A stretch of DNA of 64,000 nt, taken from the NCBI RefSeq assembly GCF_002161235.1, contig NZ_NFHE01000015.1:1-64000 (forward strand), in the 5' to 3' direction. The DNA comes from Pseudoflavonifractor sp. An85 (GTDB taxonomy: Bacteria > Bacillota > Clostridia > Oscillospirales > Oscillospiraceae). A model generated the notes under the pieces. The model had not been told where the DNA came from. It did not search any database and saw nothing but the letters and a program-made list of their open reading frames with translations. Positions 1 to 7,217 of the stretch are shown in pieces (the stretch's first letter is position 1; every line of letters begins with the position of its first letter). Made by a program: the position numbers and the translations under genes.

Positions 1-27
1 GGAGAAGCATGACACCCCCTTCCATGG

Positions 28-103
28 GCACCTTTAGCTCAGTTGGTAGAGCACCTGACTCTTAATCAGGGTGTCCAGGGTTCGAGTCCCTGAAGGTGTA
101 CCA
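28..103 (+). tRNA. tRNA-Lys (anticodon CTT)
   Basis: The 76-nt gene folds as a cloverleaf. The acceptor GCACCTT pairs with AAGGTGT, the anticodon stem CCTGA/TCAGG holds the loop CTCTTAA, the T-arm has GGTTCGAGTCC, and CCA is encoded at 101-103. The CTT anticodon reads the lysine codon AAG. Confidence 0.97.
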
Positions 104-138
104 CTCCCACTTGGGTGTGTGATGCACCCAAGTGGGAG
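104..138. terminator. Perfect 14-bp hairpin after tRNA-Lys
   Basis: CTCCCACTTGGGTG at 104-117 is exactly complementary to 125-138 with a 7-nt loop. It begins at the base after the tRNA CCA end. No T-run follows, so it could be a weak terminator or a processing signal for the tRNA 3' end. Confidence 0.5.
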
Positions 139-162
139 CCCCAAAAGCTGGGTAAAAAACAC

Positions 163-191
163 TTGACAACGGCGGAGAAATCTGCTAATAT
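163..191 (+). promoter_or_regulatory. Promoter of the 5S rRNA-tRNA unit
   Basis: TTGACA (163-168), 17 bp, then TAATAT (186-191) lies about 40 bp upstream of the 5S gene. This is a near-consensus sigma-A promoter of stable-RNA strength. It shows the 5S-tRNA set can be transcribed independently of any 16S-23S unit. Confidence 0.85.
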
Positions 192-232
192 GTCAAATGT
201 TCAGTGCAGATCAAAAGGTCTGTGTCGACTTA

Positions 233-347
<115 letters not shown>

Positions 348-382
348 ACAAAGAGGTTTGAGTTTCTCAAGTCTCTCAATAT

Positions 383-458
383 TCCTCCTTAGCTCAGTTG
401 GTAGAGCATGCGGCTGTTAACCGCAGGGTCGTTGGTTCGAGTCCAACAGGGGGAGCCA
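383..458 (+). tRNA. tRNA-Asn (anticodon GTT)
   Basis: Cloverleaf of 76 nt with acceptor TCCTCCT pairing with AGGGGGA (one G-T pair), anticodon loop CTGTTAA between TGCGG and CCGCA, T-loop GTTCGAGTC and encoded CCA at 456-458. It lies 35 bp after the 5S gene in the same transcription unit. Confidence 0.97.
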
Positions 459-465
459 TTTCTGT

Positions 466-499
466 ACATGAGCCGTCACAGGTTTGTGACGGCTCATGT
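466..499. repeat. Perfect 14-bp hairpin between tRNA-Asn and the CAT tRNA
   Basis: ACATGAGCCGTCAC (466-479) is exactly complementary to 486-499 with a 6-nt loop. There is no T-run, so it is not an ordinary terminator. Its size and position resemble the hairpin after tRNA-Lys at 104-138, which suggests a role in processing the tRNA precursor. Confidence 0.6.
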
Positions 500-521
500 A
501 GACAGAACAGATCGACGACAT

Positions 522-598
522 GGGCCTTTAGCTCAGTTGGTTAGAGCAGCCGGCTCATAACCGGTCGGTCCCGGGTTCGAGTCCCTGAAGGCCCACCA
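522..598 (+). tRNA. tRNA with CAT anticodon (elongator Met or Ile2)
   Basis: A 77-nt cloverleaf with acceptor GGGCCTT/AAGGCCC, anticodon loop CTCATAA in a CCGG/CCGG stem, and encoded CCA at 596-598. CAT reads Met, but the same anticodon read after lysidine modification is Ile2. The body (CCTTTAGCTCAGTTGGTTAG) resembles Bacillus tRNA-Ile2 as I recall it, so the amino acid is left open. It is not the initiator by context. Confidence 0.93.
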
Positions 599-601
599 TA
601 C

Positions 602-677
602 AGGGGTATAGCTCAGCTGGTAGAGCATCGGTCTCCAAAACCGAGTGCCGAGGGTTCGAATCCTTCTGCCCCTGCCA
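602..677 (+). tRNA. tRNA-Trp (anticodon CCA)
   Basis: Acceptor AGGGGTA pairs with TGCCCCT. The anticodon loop CTCCAAA sits between TCGGT and ACCGA, and CCA is encoded at 675-677. Only 3 bp separate it from the preceding tRNA, so both come from one precursor. Confidence 0.97.
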
Positions 678-719
678 TAAAAATAACAGCGGAAGCTGAT
701 CAAATAGATTCCCCCAGAT

Positions 720-796
<77 letters not shown>

Positions 797-799
797 TTT

Positions 800-875
<76 letters not shown>

Positions 876-911
876 AAAAGTCTTGAAAACTTCGGTTTTC
901 GAGGCTTTTTT
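876..911 (+). terminator. Intrinsic terminator of the 5S-tRNA unit
   Basis: AAAAGTCTTGAAAAC (876-890) pairs with 895-909 around a TTCG tetraloop (15 pairs, two of them G-T) and runs into a T-tract. It ends the stable-RNA operon. Confidence 0.9.
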
Positions 912-932
912 GTTTGCAATAATGATGTTTGG

Positions 933-981
933 GTGTGGGTCAAAATGTGGGTCAGGGGCTTGACCCACACCGTGACCCACA
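933..981. repeat. Nested GTGGGTC/GACCCAC repeats beside the integrase
   Basis: Four copies of the 7-mer GTGGGTC or its complement occur in 49 bp. GTGTGGGTCAA (933-943) pairs with 960-970, and TGTGGGTCA (946-954) pairs with 973-981. Such clustered short repeats next to an integrase gene fit integrase binding sites near an attachment site, though they could also act as a hairpin terminator for the convergent genes. Confidence 0.5.
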
Positions 982-991
982 CGGGGAAAGG
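973..991 (+). repeat. Candidate attachment repeat, left copy
   Basis: The 19-bp sequence TGACCCACACGGGGAAAGG recurs at 4581-4599 as TGACCCACATGGGGAAAGG, with one mismatch. The left copy sits in the repeat cluster 55 bp beyond the integrase stop. Paired copies flanking an integrase are the usual sign of attL and attR. A chance match of this length somewhere in 64 kb cannot be excluded. Confidence 0.4.
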
Positions 992-1045
992 GTCAAAGAG
1001 TGCCGGACAGGAAGTTTCCGCTTCCTGTCCGGCTTTCTCTCTGTC

Positions 1046-2197
1046 TTATATCACTTGTGCCATAAAGCTGCCCATGGTGGCTGCTGCCTCGTCCTGCTTT
1101 TGCCTGGTGGCGTGGGTGTAGGTGCGGAGGGTGAATCCGGCGTCGTAGTGGCCCAGCATGGAGGACACAGTTTTTACATCCACGCCGTTTTGCAGGGCGG
1201 TGGTGGCGAAGGTATGTCGGAGGTCATGGAAGCGGATGTGGGGGAGCCCGGCATCCTTTAGAATTTTCTTGTGGAGGTTTACCACCGAATCCGGGTGGTA
1301 CATGTCTCCGGTGATGGGGGAGGGAAACAGGTAGGGGCTGTGGGGGTGTTTCTCGTGCTCCTGGATCAGCAAATCCACCGCCGCCTGTGGGATGGACACC
1401 AGGCGGACGGAGTTTTCCGTTTTGGGGCGAGTTAATTCCAGAGAGCCGTCTGGATTTCGGACATACTGCTTGCTCACCGAGATGGTGTTGCTCTGGATGT
1501 CCAGGTCGTCCCACCGCAGGGCTACCAGTTCACCCTTCCGCAGGCCGCTGACCAATTCCAGATAGAACATGGGGAGCAGGTCCCGGGCTTTGGCTGCCTC
1601 CAAGTAGGCGTGCATGTCCTGGGCCGGTAGAATCTGCATCTCCACCTTCCTGGGCTTGGGAGGCACGCAGTCCTCCGTTGGGTTTCTGGGAATCAGCCGC
1701 TCCTTTACCGCCCGTTCCAGGGCTGCATGGAGCATGAGGTGGACGCTGTGGACGGTGGTAGTGCTCAATCCCTGGGGCTGGTTGCTCCCTACATGGATTC
1801 TGCCGCTGTCCAGCAGCTCCTTATAGAGCTTTTGCAGGTGGCGGGTGGTCAGCTTCTTCAGTCTGATGCTTCCAATTCTGGGGATGGTGTAGCGTTCAAT
1901 CATCAGTTCATACCGATTGGCGGTGGCGGTGCGCACATTGGGCTTGGCATACAGCTCGTACCAGGTGCGCAGCCAGGTTGTCACGGTGTATTCCTCACTG
2001 CGGCTTACATCCAGCCCCTGACACTCTGCTATAGCCGCCTGGAGTTTCTCTTTTACTTGGGCCTGGGTCTTGCCCAGTACATTCTTGATGATCCGCTTGC
2101 CGGTCTTGGCATCGTACCCGGCGGTGTACCGGCCTTCCCACCGGCCATCCTTTCGCTTTCGAATATTTCCTTCGCAGTTGGCTCGTTTCTTTGCCAT
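1046..2197 (-). CDS. Tyrosine-type site-specific integrase
   Basis: This 383-residue integrase catalyses strand exchange between attachment sites of a phage or integrative element. The N-terminal basic arm-binding domain covers about 1-60 (repeated K/R and GRWEGRY), a core-binding SAM-like domain about 70-165, and the catalytic domain about 185-375. All active-site residues are visible: Arg220 in SGLRKGE, Lys259 in RPKT, His324 and Arg327 in HDLRHTF, His350 in LGH and nucleophile Tyr360 in LRTYTHA. The ATG is preceded by AGGAGGTGA at good spacing. The length matches Tn916 and phage integrases of Bacillota. The gene is intact and its 3' end faces the tRNA cluster and a set of short repeats. 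No excisionase is recognisable beside it, so excision may need help or be lost. Confidence 0.95.
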   Translation of the reverse strand: MAKKRANCEGNIRKRKDGRWEGRYTAGYDAKTGKRIIKNVLGKTQAQVKEKLQAAIAECQGLDVSRSEEYTVTTWLRTWYELYAKPNVRTATANRYELMIERYTIPRIGSIRLKKLTTRHLQKLYKELLDSGRIHVGSNQPQGLSTTTVHSVHLMLHAALERAVKERLIPRNPTEDCVPPKPRKVEMQILPAQDMHAYLEAAKARDLLPMFYLELVSGLRKGELVALRWDDLDIQSNTISVSKQYVRNPDGSLELTRPKTENSVRLVSIPQAAVDLLIQEHEKHPHSPYLFPSPITGDMYHPDSVVNLHKKILKDAGLPHIRFHDLRHTFATTALQNGVDVKTVSSMLGHYDAGFTLRTYTHATRQKQDEAAATMGSFMAQVI

Positions 2198-2982
2198 TTG
2201 GGGTCACCTCCTATTCAGTGACACAACATAGCACAGAGGGGAGAATAGCCAGGGGACACGAGCAGAGTTAAAAGAAAGTTATCAATTCCCACGTCAGGGG
2301 TTTTCATTGTTAACACTGTGCTATTTTGGGAAGTGCTTTCTTTGTTTAGGCGACACAAATTCTGAGCCACGCGAGCAGTCACAACCCCTGTAAATTTGTT
2401 GCGGCCCTAAGGATACGGGGAATCACGCCAGCCTTGGGGGAGTATTTTGCTGTTTACAACGCCCTGTTTGACCCCTGTAAAAATGCCCGCACTGCGGGCA
2501 TTTGTGGCCGGAGAGGGGGCGCTTGCGACCCCTCTCCTTTCTCCTGCTTCTCGTCGTCGCAAGCTACATATCCCTCATTTCCGCCTGGGAGGGCGAAAAC
2601 TTGCTCATTCCGCTGCTCCTCCTTTCCCCAACGAAACCGCTTTGCTGGGTTTCGTCGGGGGCCCCATTGACCGACTGTCCATGGTCGTGGAAAACGGCCC
2701 AAATTGAGCCGGGATTCCTTGGGTGGGGAAGTGGGCTGCCCTAATCCCAAGAAGGGCACACAGAGGCTTACAGGGGCAACAGTTGGGCCGTTGGCCTGTC
2801 CTGCGTGCCTGTTGGGCCAAAAAAAGAAAGACAATTCCATCTGTCCAAACAGGCGGGGGTATGGTAGGATACAAGGGAACAGGGAGACTGGTATGCATGT
2901 CCTTCATCCAATGGATTCCCCCTAAATTCTCCAGATAAGGGGTGTTTCTTGCAGGGCGTTTGGATTATGCTCTTGCCATCAA
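2198..2982. other. 785 bp without a convincing gene
   Basis: Several short open frames exist here, but none has both a ribosome site and a recognisable composition. Those on the two strands overlap heavily and are proline- and arginine-rich in the manner of shadow frames. One strong hairpin is present: AAATGCCCGC (2481-2490) pairs exactly with 2494-2503 around a 3-nt loop. The segment lies inside the possible integrated element and may be decayed element DNA or non-coding RNA. Confidence 0.5.
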
Positions 2983-3087
2983 ATGAGAGGAGGGGACTTT
3001 ATTTCCGGTGTCCTGCTGGGGATCTCCGTAGGGGTGATGCTGGTAGGCATCTGCGTGACGATATTGGGTTTCTCAAAACGTGGCTAA
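2983..3087 (+). CDS. Tiny single-span membrane protein
   Basis: An open frame of 34 codons encodes a protein starting MRGGDFISG, followed by one hydrophobic segment (about residues 6-29, rich in G, V, I and L) and a basic tail SKRG. This shape matches the tiny one-helix proteins of the DUF3789 kind found on Clostridia mobile elements, but the family name is a guess. No good Shine-Dalgarno site precedes the ATG; a GAGGAGGGG stretch lies just inside the frame, so the start is uncertain. A strong hairpin follows six bases after the stop. Confidence 0.4.
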   Translation: MRGGDFISGVLLGISVGVMLVGICVTILGFSKRG

Positions 3088-3092
3088 CAAAG

Positions 3093-3124
3093 GAGGCCTC
3101 TGGAGTTAGCGCTCCAGAGGCCTC
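3093..3124. terminator. 13-bp palindromic hairpin between convergent genes
   Basis: GAGGCCTCTGGAG (3093-3105) is exactly complementary to 3112-3124 with a 6-nt loop. It is followed by a short T-stretch on both strands (GTTTTC on the plus strand, CCTTTGTT on the minus strand). It separates the small plus-strand gene from the minus-strand gene ending at 3137 and can serve both. Confidence 0.7.
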
Positions 3125-3136
3125 GGGTGCGTTTTC

Positions 3137-3628
3137 TCAATAGTAGAAGCCCTCCCGACGCAGCAGCTTCACAAATTCATACATCCTCTGGCCATTCACA
3201 TCAAAGGGGAAGGAAAAGGAAAAGCCAATTTCCTGCTCTTGGCAAGCACGGATGTTCTCTTTTAATTCCTCTATGGTCTGCCCAGGGTGATAAAAGTCAG
3301 CCAGGTAGTCCTCCACGCCGTAGGCTTCAAAGTCATATTCAGCAAACTTGACAAAAGAATAGTTCAGGGCAGTGGAACGCTTTAGTTTTGTGGACACGGA
3401 AATGTGATCCGGTTGAACTTCAATGTCGCAAAAACCTTTTACTCCAATCACCGGGATAGGATAGGCTTCTCGAGTCCAGTTTCCATCTTCCATTTTGTGA
3501 TAGTGACCACTATACCATCCTACTTCCAATTCAAAGACCCTGTGAAACAGGGCGTGGAATAGTTGCCCCGATCTTGTCTCTAATCGGTCATAGAAACGTT
3601 GCATCTCATGGAAAAGTTCCTGATTCAT
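3137..3628 (-). CDS. Conserved-looking protein of unknown function
   Basis: The gene encodes 163 residues with no signal peptide or membrane segment, so the protein is likely cytoplasmic. It is rich in aromatic residues (HALFHRVFELEVGWYSGHYH near the N-terminus) and ends in RREGFYY. I do not recognise a named domain. GAGGTGG sits 5 bases before the ATG, so expression looks real. Codon use is AT-richer than the large operons downstream. It lies between two convergent hairpins inside the possible integrated element, and no neighbour hints at its role. Confidence 0.75.
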   Translation of the reverse strand: MNQELFHEMQRFYDRLETRSGQLFHALFHRVFELEVGWYSGHYHKMEDGNWTREAYPIPVIGVKGFCDIEVQPDHISVSTKLKRSTALNYSFVKFAEYDFEAYGVEDYLADFYHPGQTIEELKENIRACQEQEIGFSFSFPFDVNGQRMYEFVKLLRREGFYY

Positions 3629-3821
3629 GTGACCACCTCATACGCACCAATATGAAAACCAACATCAGTATAGCATAAAGATAGGACTTGCACCACAGGG
3701 ACAGCGTGGGTGTAGTAAGCCTTATCCATGGACTGATATTAGAAGATTTTATGTTATATTTGTGCAAACAGGGATATGTTCAGCTATTTTTGGTAATCCC
3801 TCACGTTGTTTAAGTTAGATT

Positions 3822-4400
3822 CTAATATTTTTCTGCTATATGTTTTTCTCCTGCTGAATCTCTAACTTCTTTCCATAGGATAGAGGCTACCTTCAACTTG
3901 TTACAATAATTTGAGCTAATTGGATCTGCACAAAAATCCTTTAAAAACTGATTCCACTGGCACACTGAGTTATCATACCGAGCATAATCAGATTGCCCAT
4001 AATAGATATCCAATAAATCTTGAATTGTAAATTTGGTATCTTTCTCTCGCTTTACTTTTCTCCAGGCTGTGGCCATGTCAGCTGTAAATTTAAATGGCGA
4101 AACTCCGGTTAAGACCGAAAAATATTCTCGAAACCTTGCGTTGAAAGAAAATCCGCAGGTAAGCAATGGAGTGTCCAGTGTAAGAATATCAGCGGTGTTA
4201 GAATTTTTCTGTATATCTGCTTTCTTGATATAATTACCATTAAAATATTCTTTGATTATGTTATTTAATTCTTGCTTAGTCCCCCTATGCTCGATCTGCA
4301 ATGATTTGCAGATTTGAGAGAGTTCTTCACGATACCAATAATGTTGATTAAACTCTTCAAATGAGTTGATATCGCTGAACTTAGGCCTTTTTTCTACCAA
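3822..4400 (-). CDS. SAP-domain protein
   Basis: The frame stays open up to 4664, but its first 88 codons are low-complexity and run over a candidate attachment repeat. I therefore place the start at a TTG (4400) preceded by CTGGGGGCG, which gives 192 residues beginning LVEKRPKFSD. The segment from about 5 to 55 (FEEFNQHYWYREEL then HRGTKQELNNIIKEYF) is a SAP-like helix-extension-helix as seen in small Bacillota SAP-domain proteins, whose modules usually bind nucleic acid. The rest contains tryptophan-centred motifs (TAWRKVKREKD, ASILWKEVRD) typical of that family's C-terminal half. Codon use is clearly AT-rich, unlike the core genes. Its cellular role is unknown. Confidence 0.6.
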   Translation of the reverse strand: MVEKRPKFSDINSFEEFNQHYWYREELSQICKSLQIEHRGTKQELNNIIKEYFNGNYIKKADIQKNSNTADILTLDTPLLTCGFSFNARFREYFSVLTGVSPFKFTADMATAWRKVKREKDTKFTIQDLLDIYYGQSDYARYDNSVCQWNQFLKDFCADPISSNYCNKLKVASILWKEVRDSAGEKHIAEKY

Positions 4401-4971
4401 TATTTTCGCCCCCAGTAAGTTTAAACTTCGTGATATAGGCGGGAGTTTCGCCTGAATGGTCTGCAACAATAGTATAGCAGATGAATCTGCAACTACAAGG
4501 CTGTACCTTTCTACCGCACTTTTTGTAGAAAAGTCAATGGCTGGGTGAAAATTGCAACAGAATTCATTCTTTTGTTGGCCTGACCCACATGGGGAAAGGA
4601 GCGAACGGGACCAACGGAGACAACCGTGCCGCCCACCAGGCCCCTGTGAGCCTCCTAGAGGCATGTTCCGCGGCGGCCCATCCCCCAGGGGTGTACACGC
4701 GCCAGATGTGGCATACAGCCTATGCCTGGGCCGCCCAGGCTATTCCACACGATACAGCTTGCATCCAGCCATTGGCGCGTTGTCATGCCCACACGACAAG
4801 TGGTTTACACTCTATGAAGGATGGAGATCCAAGTGAGAATGGACATGGAGAAAAATAGATGTGGAATGTGGAGAAAATACCTGATACAATAAATACATAC
4901 AGGAAAATTGGCGGAAAGCAGGTTTGAGGCCTGCCTGGCCCTGTGGTAGGTTCGTCAGGAGGAAAGCGCGT
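4401..4971. other. Intergenic stretch holding the right candidate attachment repeat
   Basis: Between the SAP gene and the RpiR gene I see the 19-bp repeat at 4581-4599 and no convincing gene. A frame at 4589-4858 is open but lacks a ribosome site and resembles nothing I know. Composition changes sharply near 4580, from AT-rich to GC-rich, which fits an element boundary there. Confidence 0.5.
4581..4599 (+). repeat. Candidate attachment repeat, right copy
   Basis: TGACCCACATGGGGAAAGG matches 973-991 at 18 of 19 positions in the same orientation. Together the copies would bound an element of about 3.6 kb carrying the integrase. Confidence 0.4.
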
Positions 4972-5745
4972 ATGGGAACCCGATTGGACGGAATTATCAA
5001 TCAAAATTACAACCGATTGAATCATCTGGATTTGCGTATTTTGGAATTCATTCAAAATCATCTCCATGAGAGCACCACGCTAAGCATAGCCAAATTGGCA
5101 CAACGGTGCAATGTATCCACAGCAACGGTGTTACGCACCACGCAGAAGCTCAATTTCAGCGGGTATAGTGAATTTAAGTATTTTCTGAAAAGTGATGATG
5201 CACAAGAGGCAAGTCAGAATGTGGATGCTGTGGAGATTTTGAATCAGGATATAGCTCAGACCATCAAAATGTTTCAACAGAACGGGCAGATTGCGGAAAT
5301 CTATCGGAAGATGGATGAGGCAGAAAATATATATGCCTATGGGACCGGGCAGGGCCAGCGATTGATGCTCCAGGAAATGGCCCGCTGCTTTCTAAATGTA
5401 AATAAGAAGATCATTGTCATATCTGCGTCGACCGAGTTGAAAATTGTAAAGAAATACATGAGTCAGAGGGATGTATTGTTCATTGCGTCTTGGTCTGGAA
5501 ATATTGATAAATACCGAGAATCCCTGTTGAGTTTGGATGTTTTGGGGACCTCCATCGTATCCATTACAAACTTTCATAAAAATGAGTTGGCCAGAATTGC
5601 TCCCTATAATCTATATTTTCAAAGTACCAGCATTGATGAGGTGATGAACATCAATCGCTCCAGTTATTTGACTCTCCACTTGGTTCTCCACTTGTTGTAT
5701 GATGGCTATATTGATTATTCTCTCAAGCGAAAAGAGACAACATGA
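4972..5745 (+). CDS. RpiR/MurR-family transcriptional regulator
   Basis: The 257-residue protein has an N-terminal helix-turn-helix (about 25-70: LSIAKLAQRCNVSTATVLRT) and a SIS sugar-phosphate-binding domain (about 110-230, with YAYGTGQGQ and the serine-rich ISASTE). Members sense phosphosugars and control sugar or amino-sugar operons. I chose the ATG at 4972 because AGGAGGAAAG precedes it; an in-frame start 48 bp upstream lacks a site. It converges on the PTS-peptidase operon across a shared terminator. The lone PTS gene next door makes regulation of that operon by its phosphorylated substrate the likeliest role, which is inference. Confidence 0.88.
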   Translation: MGTRLDGIINQNYNRLNHLDLRILEFIQNHLHESTTLSIAKLAQRCNVSTATVLRTTQKLNFSGYSEFKYFLKSDDAQEASQNVDAVEILNQDIAQTIKMFQQNGQIAEIYRKMDEAENIYAYGTGQGQRLMLQEMARCFLNVNKKIIVISASTELKIVKKYMSQRDVLFIASWSGNIDKYRESLLSLDVLGTSIVSITNFHKNELARIAPYNLYFQSTSIDEVMNINRSSYLTLHLVLHLLYDGYIDYSLKRKETT

Positions 5746-5746
5746 A

Positions 5747-5792
5747 AAAATCTCCTGACTGTGGCGCACTTGGACCACAGTCAGGAGATTTT
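5747..5792. terminator. Bidirectional terminator, 18-bp stem
   Basis: The arm 5747-5764 (AAAATCTCCTGACTGTGG) is exactly complementary to 5775-5792 with a 10-nt loop. A- and T-tracts at both ends let it stop the RpiR transcript and the convergent M24 transcript. Confidence 0.92.
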
Positions 5793-5798
5793 CATCTA

Positions 5799-7202
5799 TC
5801 AGGTAGATATGGGCCGAACCTTCATGGCTTTTCCCTTTTCCAGAAGCAGGGGGCGCAGATAGGCCACCGTAGAGGTCAGCGGGAGGACGTGGGGGCTGAG
5901 TTGGATGCCAAGCTCTTGTTGGAGGTAGCGCCTTCTGGCACAAATGCGTGCCCAAAAAGCAGGTGCTTGCGCTTGAATCTCCTGCTGCAGCTCTTCATCC
6001 GCCAGCGCAACGGTACTTTCTGCGTTGGTAGCGCCGTATCCCGCCACCGAAGGGATCATATCAATTTGAAACAGCATGCCGCTGACGATGGCCTCTTGGC
6101 TTCCTTTGTAAATGGGGGAGGCCAGCCATTCCTCGTCGGCCGTCAGATGGCCCGGGCATAGCGACCAGTGATACTGGGATTGCGGCATGACGGTTTGGAT
6201 GCGGTCATACAGATCTCCGCCAGACATGCCGCAGCGGATTTGCTCCAGCCAAGTCACATAAGCGTGGAAGTAGGGCTTAACCACCACGTCCACATAATCT
6301 CTGATGGGTTCCGGCAGCTGAGAGGCGTCCTGAACGGCGTACCCGGCCCGAGACGATAGGCCCCCTTTATATCCCACGGTCAGGCTGATGGGATCCCCCA
6401 GCGCTACGGTGCGCTGGGTGGGATATAGGTTGGCCTTGATAAAACGGGGGCCAGATGCGGCAATGGTGACCACGCTGTTTTTTTGCCCTAGGGCGTTCAG
6501 CGCCGATCCCAGCTCTGTTTCCCGGACGCCTTCCTCCACTAGATCCATGGCGGCCAGAATGCAGTCGCCAGCCAGAGAAGCACCAAACTCATAATGTTCC
6601 AGTTCATTGATGTTATTGGTGCGGCGAGCGCCCTGATCGCCGATGAAGATGGATGCGGCATTGGTAACCCGTCCAGAGCTGCCCACCAAGCTGCCAACGG
6701 CATCTACAATGTAATAGGGAACGTCAAAAAGCTGGGAATTATCTTCCTGGGAGCTGGTGAACATCTTCCAGCCTGCGATCCCCACGCAGGACCCCGCCTG
6801 AATCCCAGCCTGGGAAAGGATCTCTTGGAAACTCTGGGTGGTCTCCATGGGCTGGTTGGGCAGAGAAAAGTGGGGGGCATGGATGGGAGTTGCTGGGATG
6901 CGAGCGGAAGCCACTTTGTTGAGGTTCTCGTTGCCCATGACCATGTAGTGCTGGCCACCTTGATGCAGCACCAGAAGCGCCTCCTCAAAGCGAGGCAGGA
7001 ATCCGGTCAGATACTCAAAGTTATTGCCATGTTCCAGGTCTGCATACACCACCAGAGTATCCAGAGCAGCGGCTTCCATCCGTTCCAGGACTTTGCTGCA
7101 CCGCTGGGCCATGGTTTCGTCGGTGAGCATGACCGGGATCTGGGTACAATCCGGAGAAGGAGGGGTTACCTGTGTGTAGTCGATTCGTTCCAACGTATCC
7201 AT
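5799..7202 (-). CDS. M24-family (Xaa-Pro peptidase-like) protein, active site degraded
   Basis: The 467 residues follow the creatinase/aminopeptidase P layout: an N-terminal domain to about 170 and a pita-bread domain from about 200, with the family landmarks CPGHLTADEEW, SGMLFQIDMIP and NAESTVAL. True M24 metallopeptidases bind two metals through two Asp, one His and two Glu. Here the stretch expected to carry both Asp reads SLTVGYKGGLSSRAGYAV and has neither, so metal-dependent peptidase activity is doubtful. Non-metal M24 relatives such as creatinase exist, so it may cleave a C-N bond differently or bind a ligand. No signal peptide is seen, so it is cytoplasmic. It is the last gene of the PTS-M20-M24 operon, 15 bp after the M20 gene. 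Confidence 0.82.
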   Translation of the reverse strand: MDTLERIDYTQVTPPSPDCTQIPVMLTDETMAQRCSKVLERMEAAALDTLVVYADLEHGNNFEYLTGFLPRFEEALLVLHQGGQHYMVMGNENLNKVASARIPATPIHAPHFSLPNQPMETTQSFQEILSQAGIQAGSCVGIAGWKMFTSSQEDNSQLFDVPYYIVDAVGSLVGSSGRVTNAASIFIGDQGARRTNNINELEHYEFGASLAGDCILAAMDLVEEGVRETELGSALNALGQKNSVVTIAASGPRFIKANLYPTQRTVALGDPISLTVGYKGGLSSRAGYAVQDASQLPEPIRDYVDVVVKPYFHAYVTWLEQIRCGMSGGDLYDRIQTVMPQSQYHWSLCPGHLTADEEWLASPIYKGSQEAIVSGMLFQIDMIPSVAGYGATNAESTVALADEELQQEIQAQAPAFWARICARRRYLQQELGIQLSPHVLPLTSTVAYLRPLLLEKGKAMKVRPIST

Positions 7203-7217
7203 ATGATTCTCCTGACA

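Noticed and set aside
2454-2840. 128-codon frame on the minus strand.
   Set aside because: Proline- and arginine-rich composition with overlapping open frames on the other strand and no clear start site; more likely non-coding.
4589-4858. 89-codon frame on the plus strand before the RpiR gene.
   Set aside because: It has no ribosome site or recognisable domain, and it starts inside the right attachment repeat.
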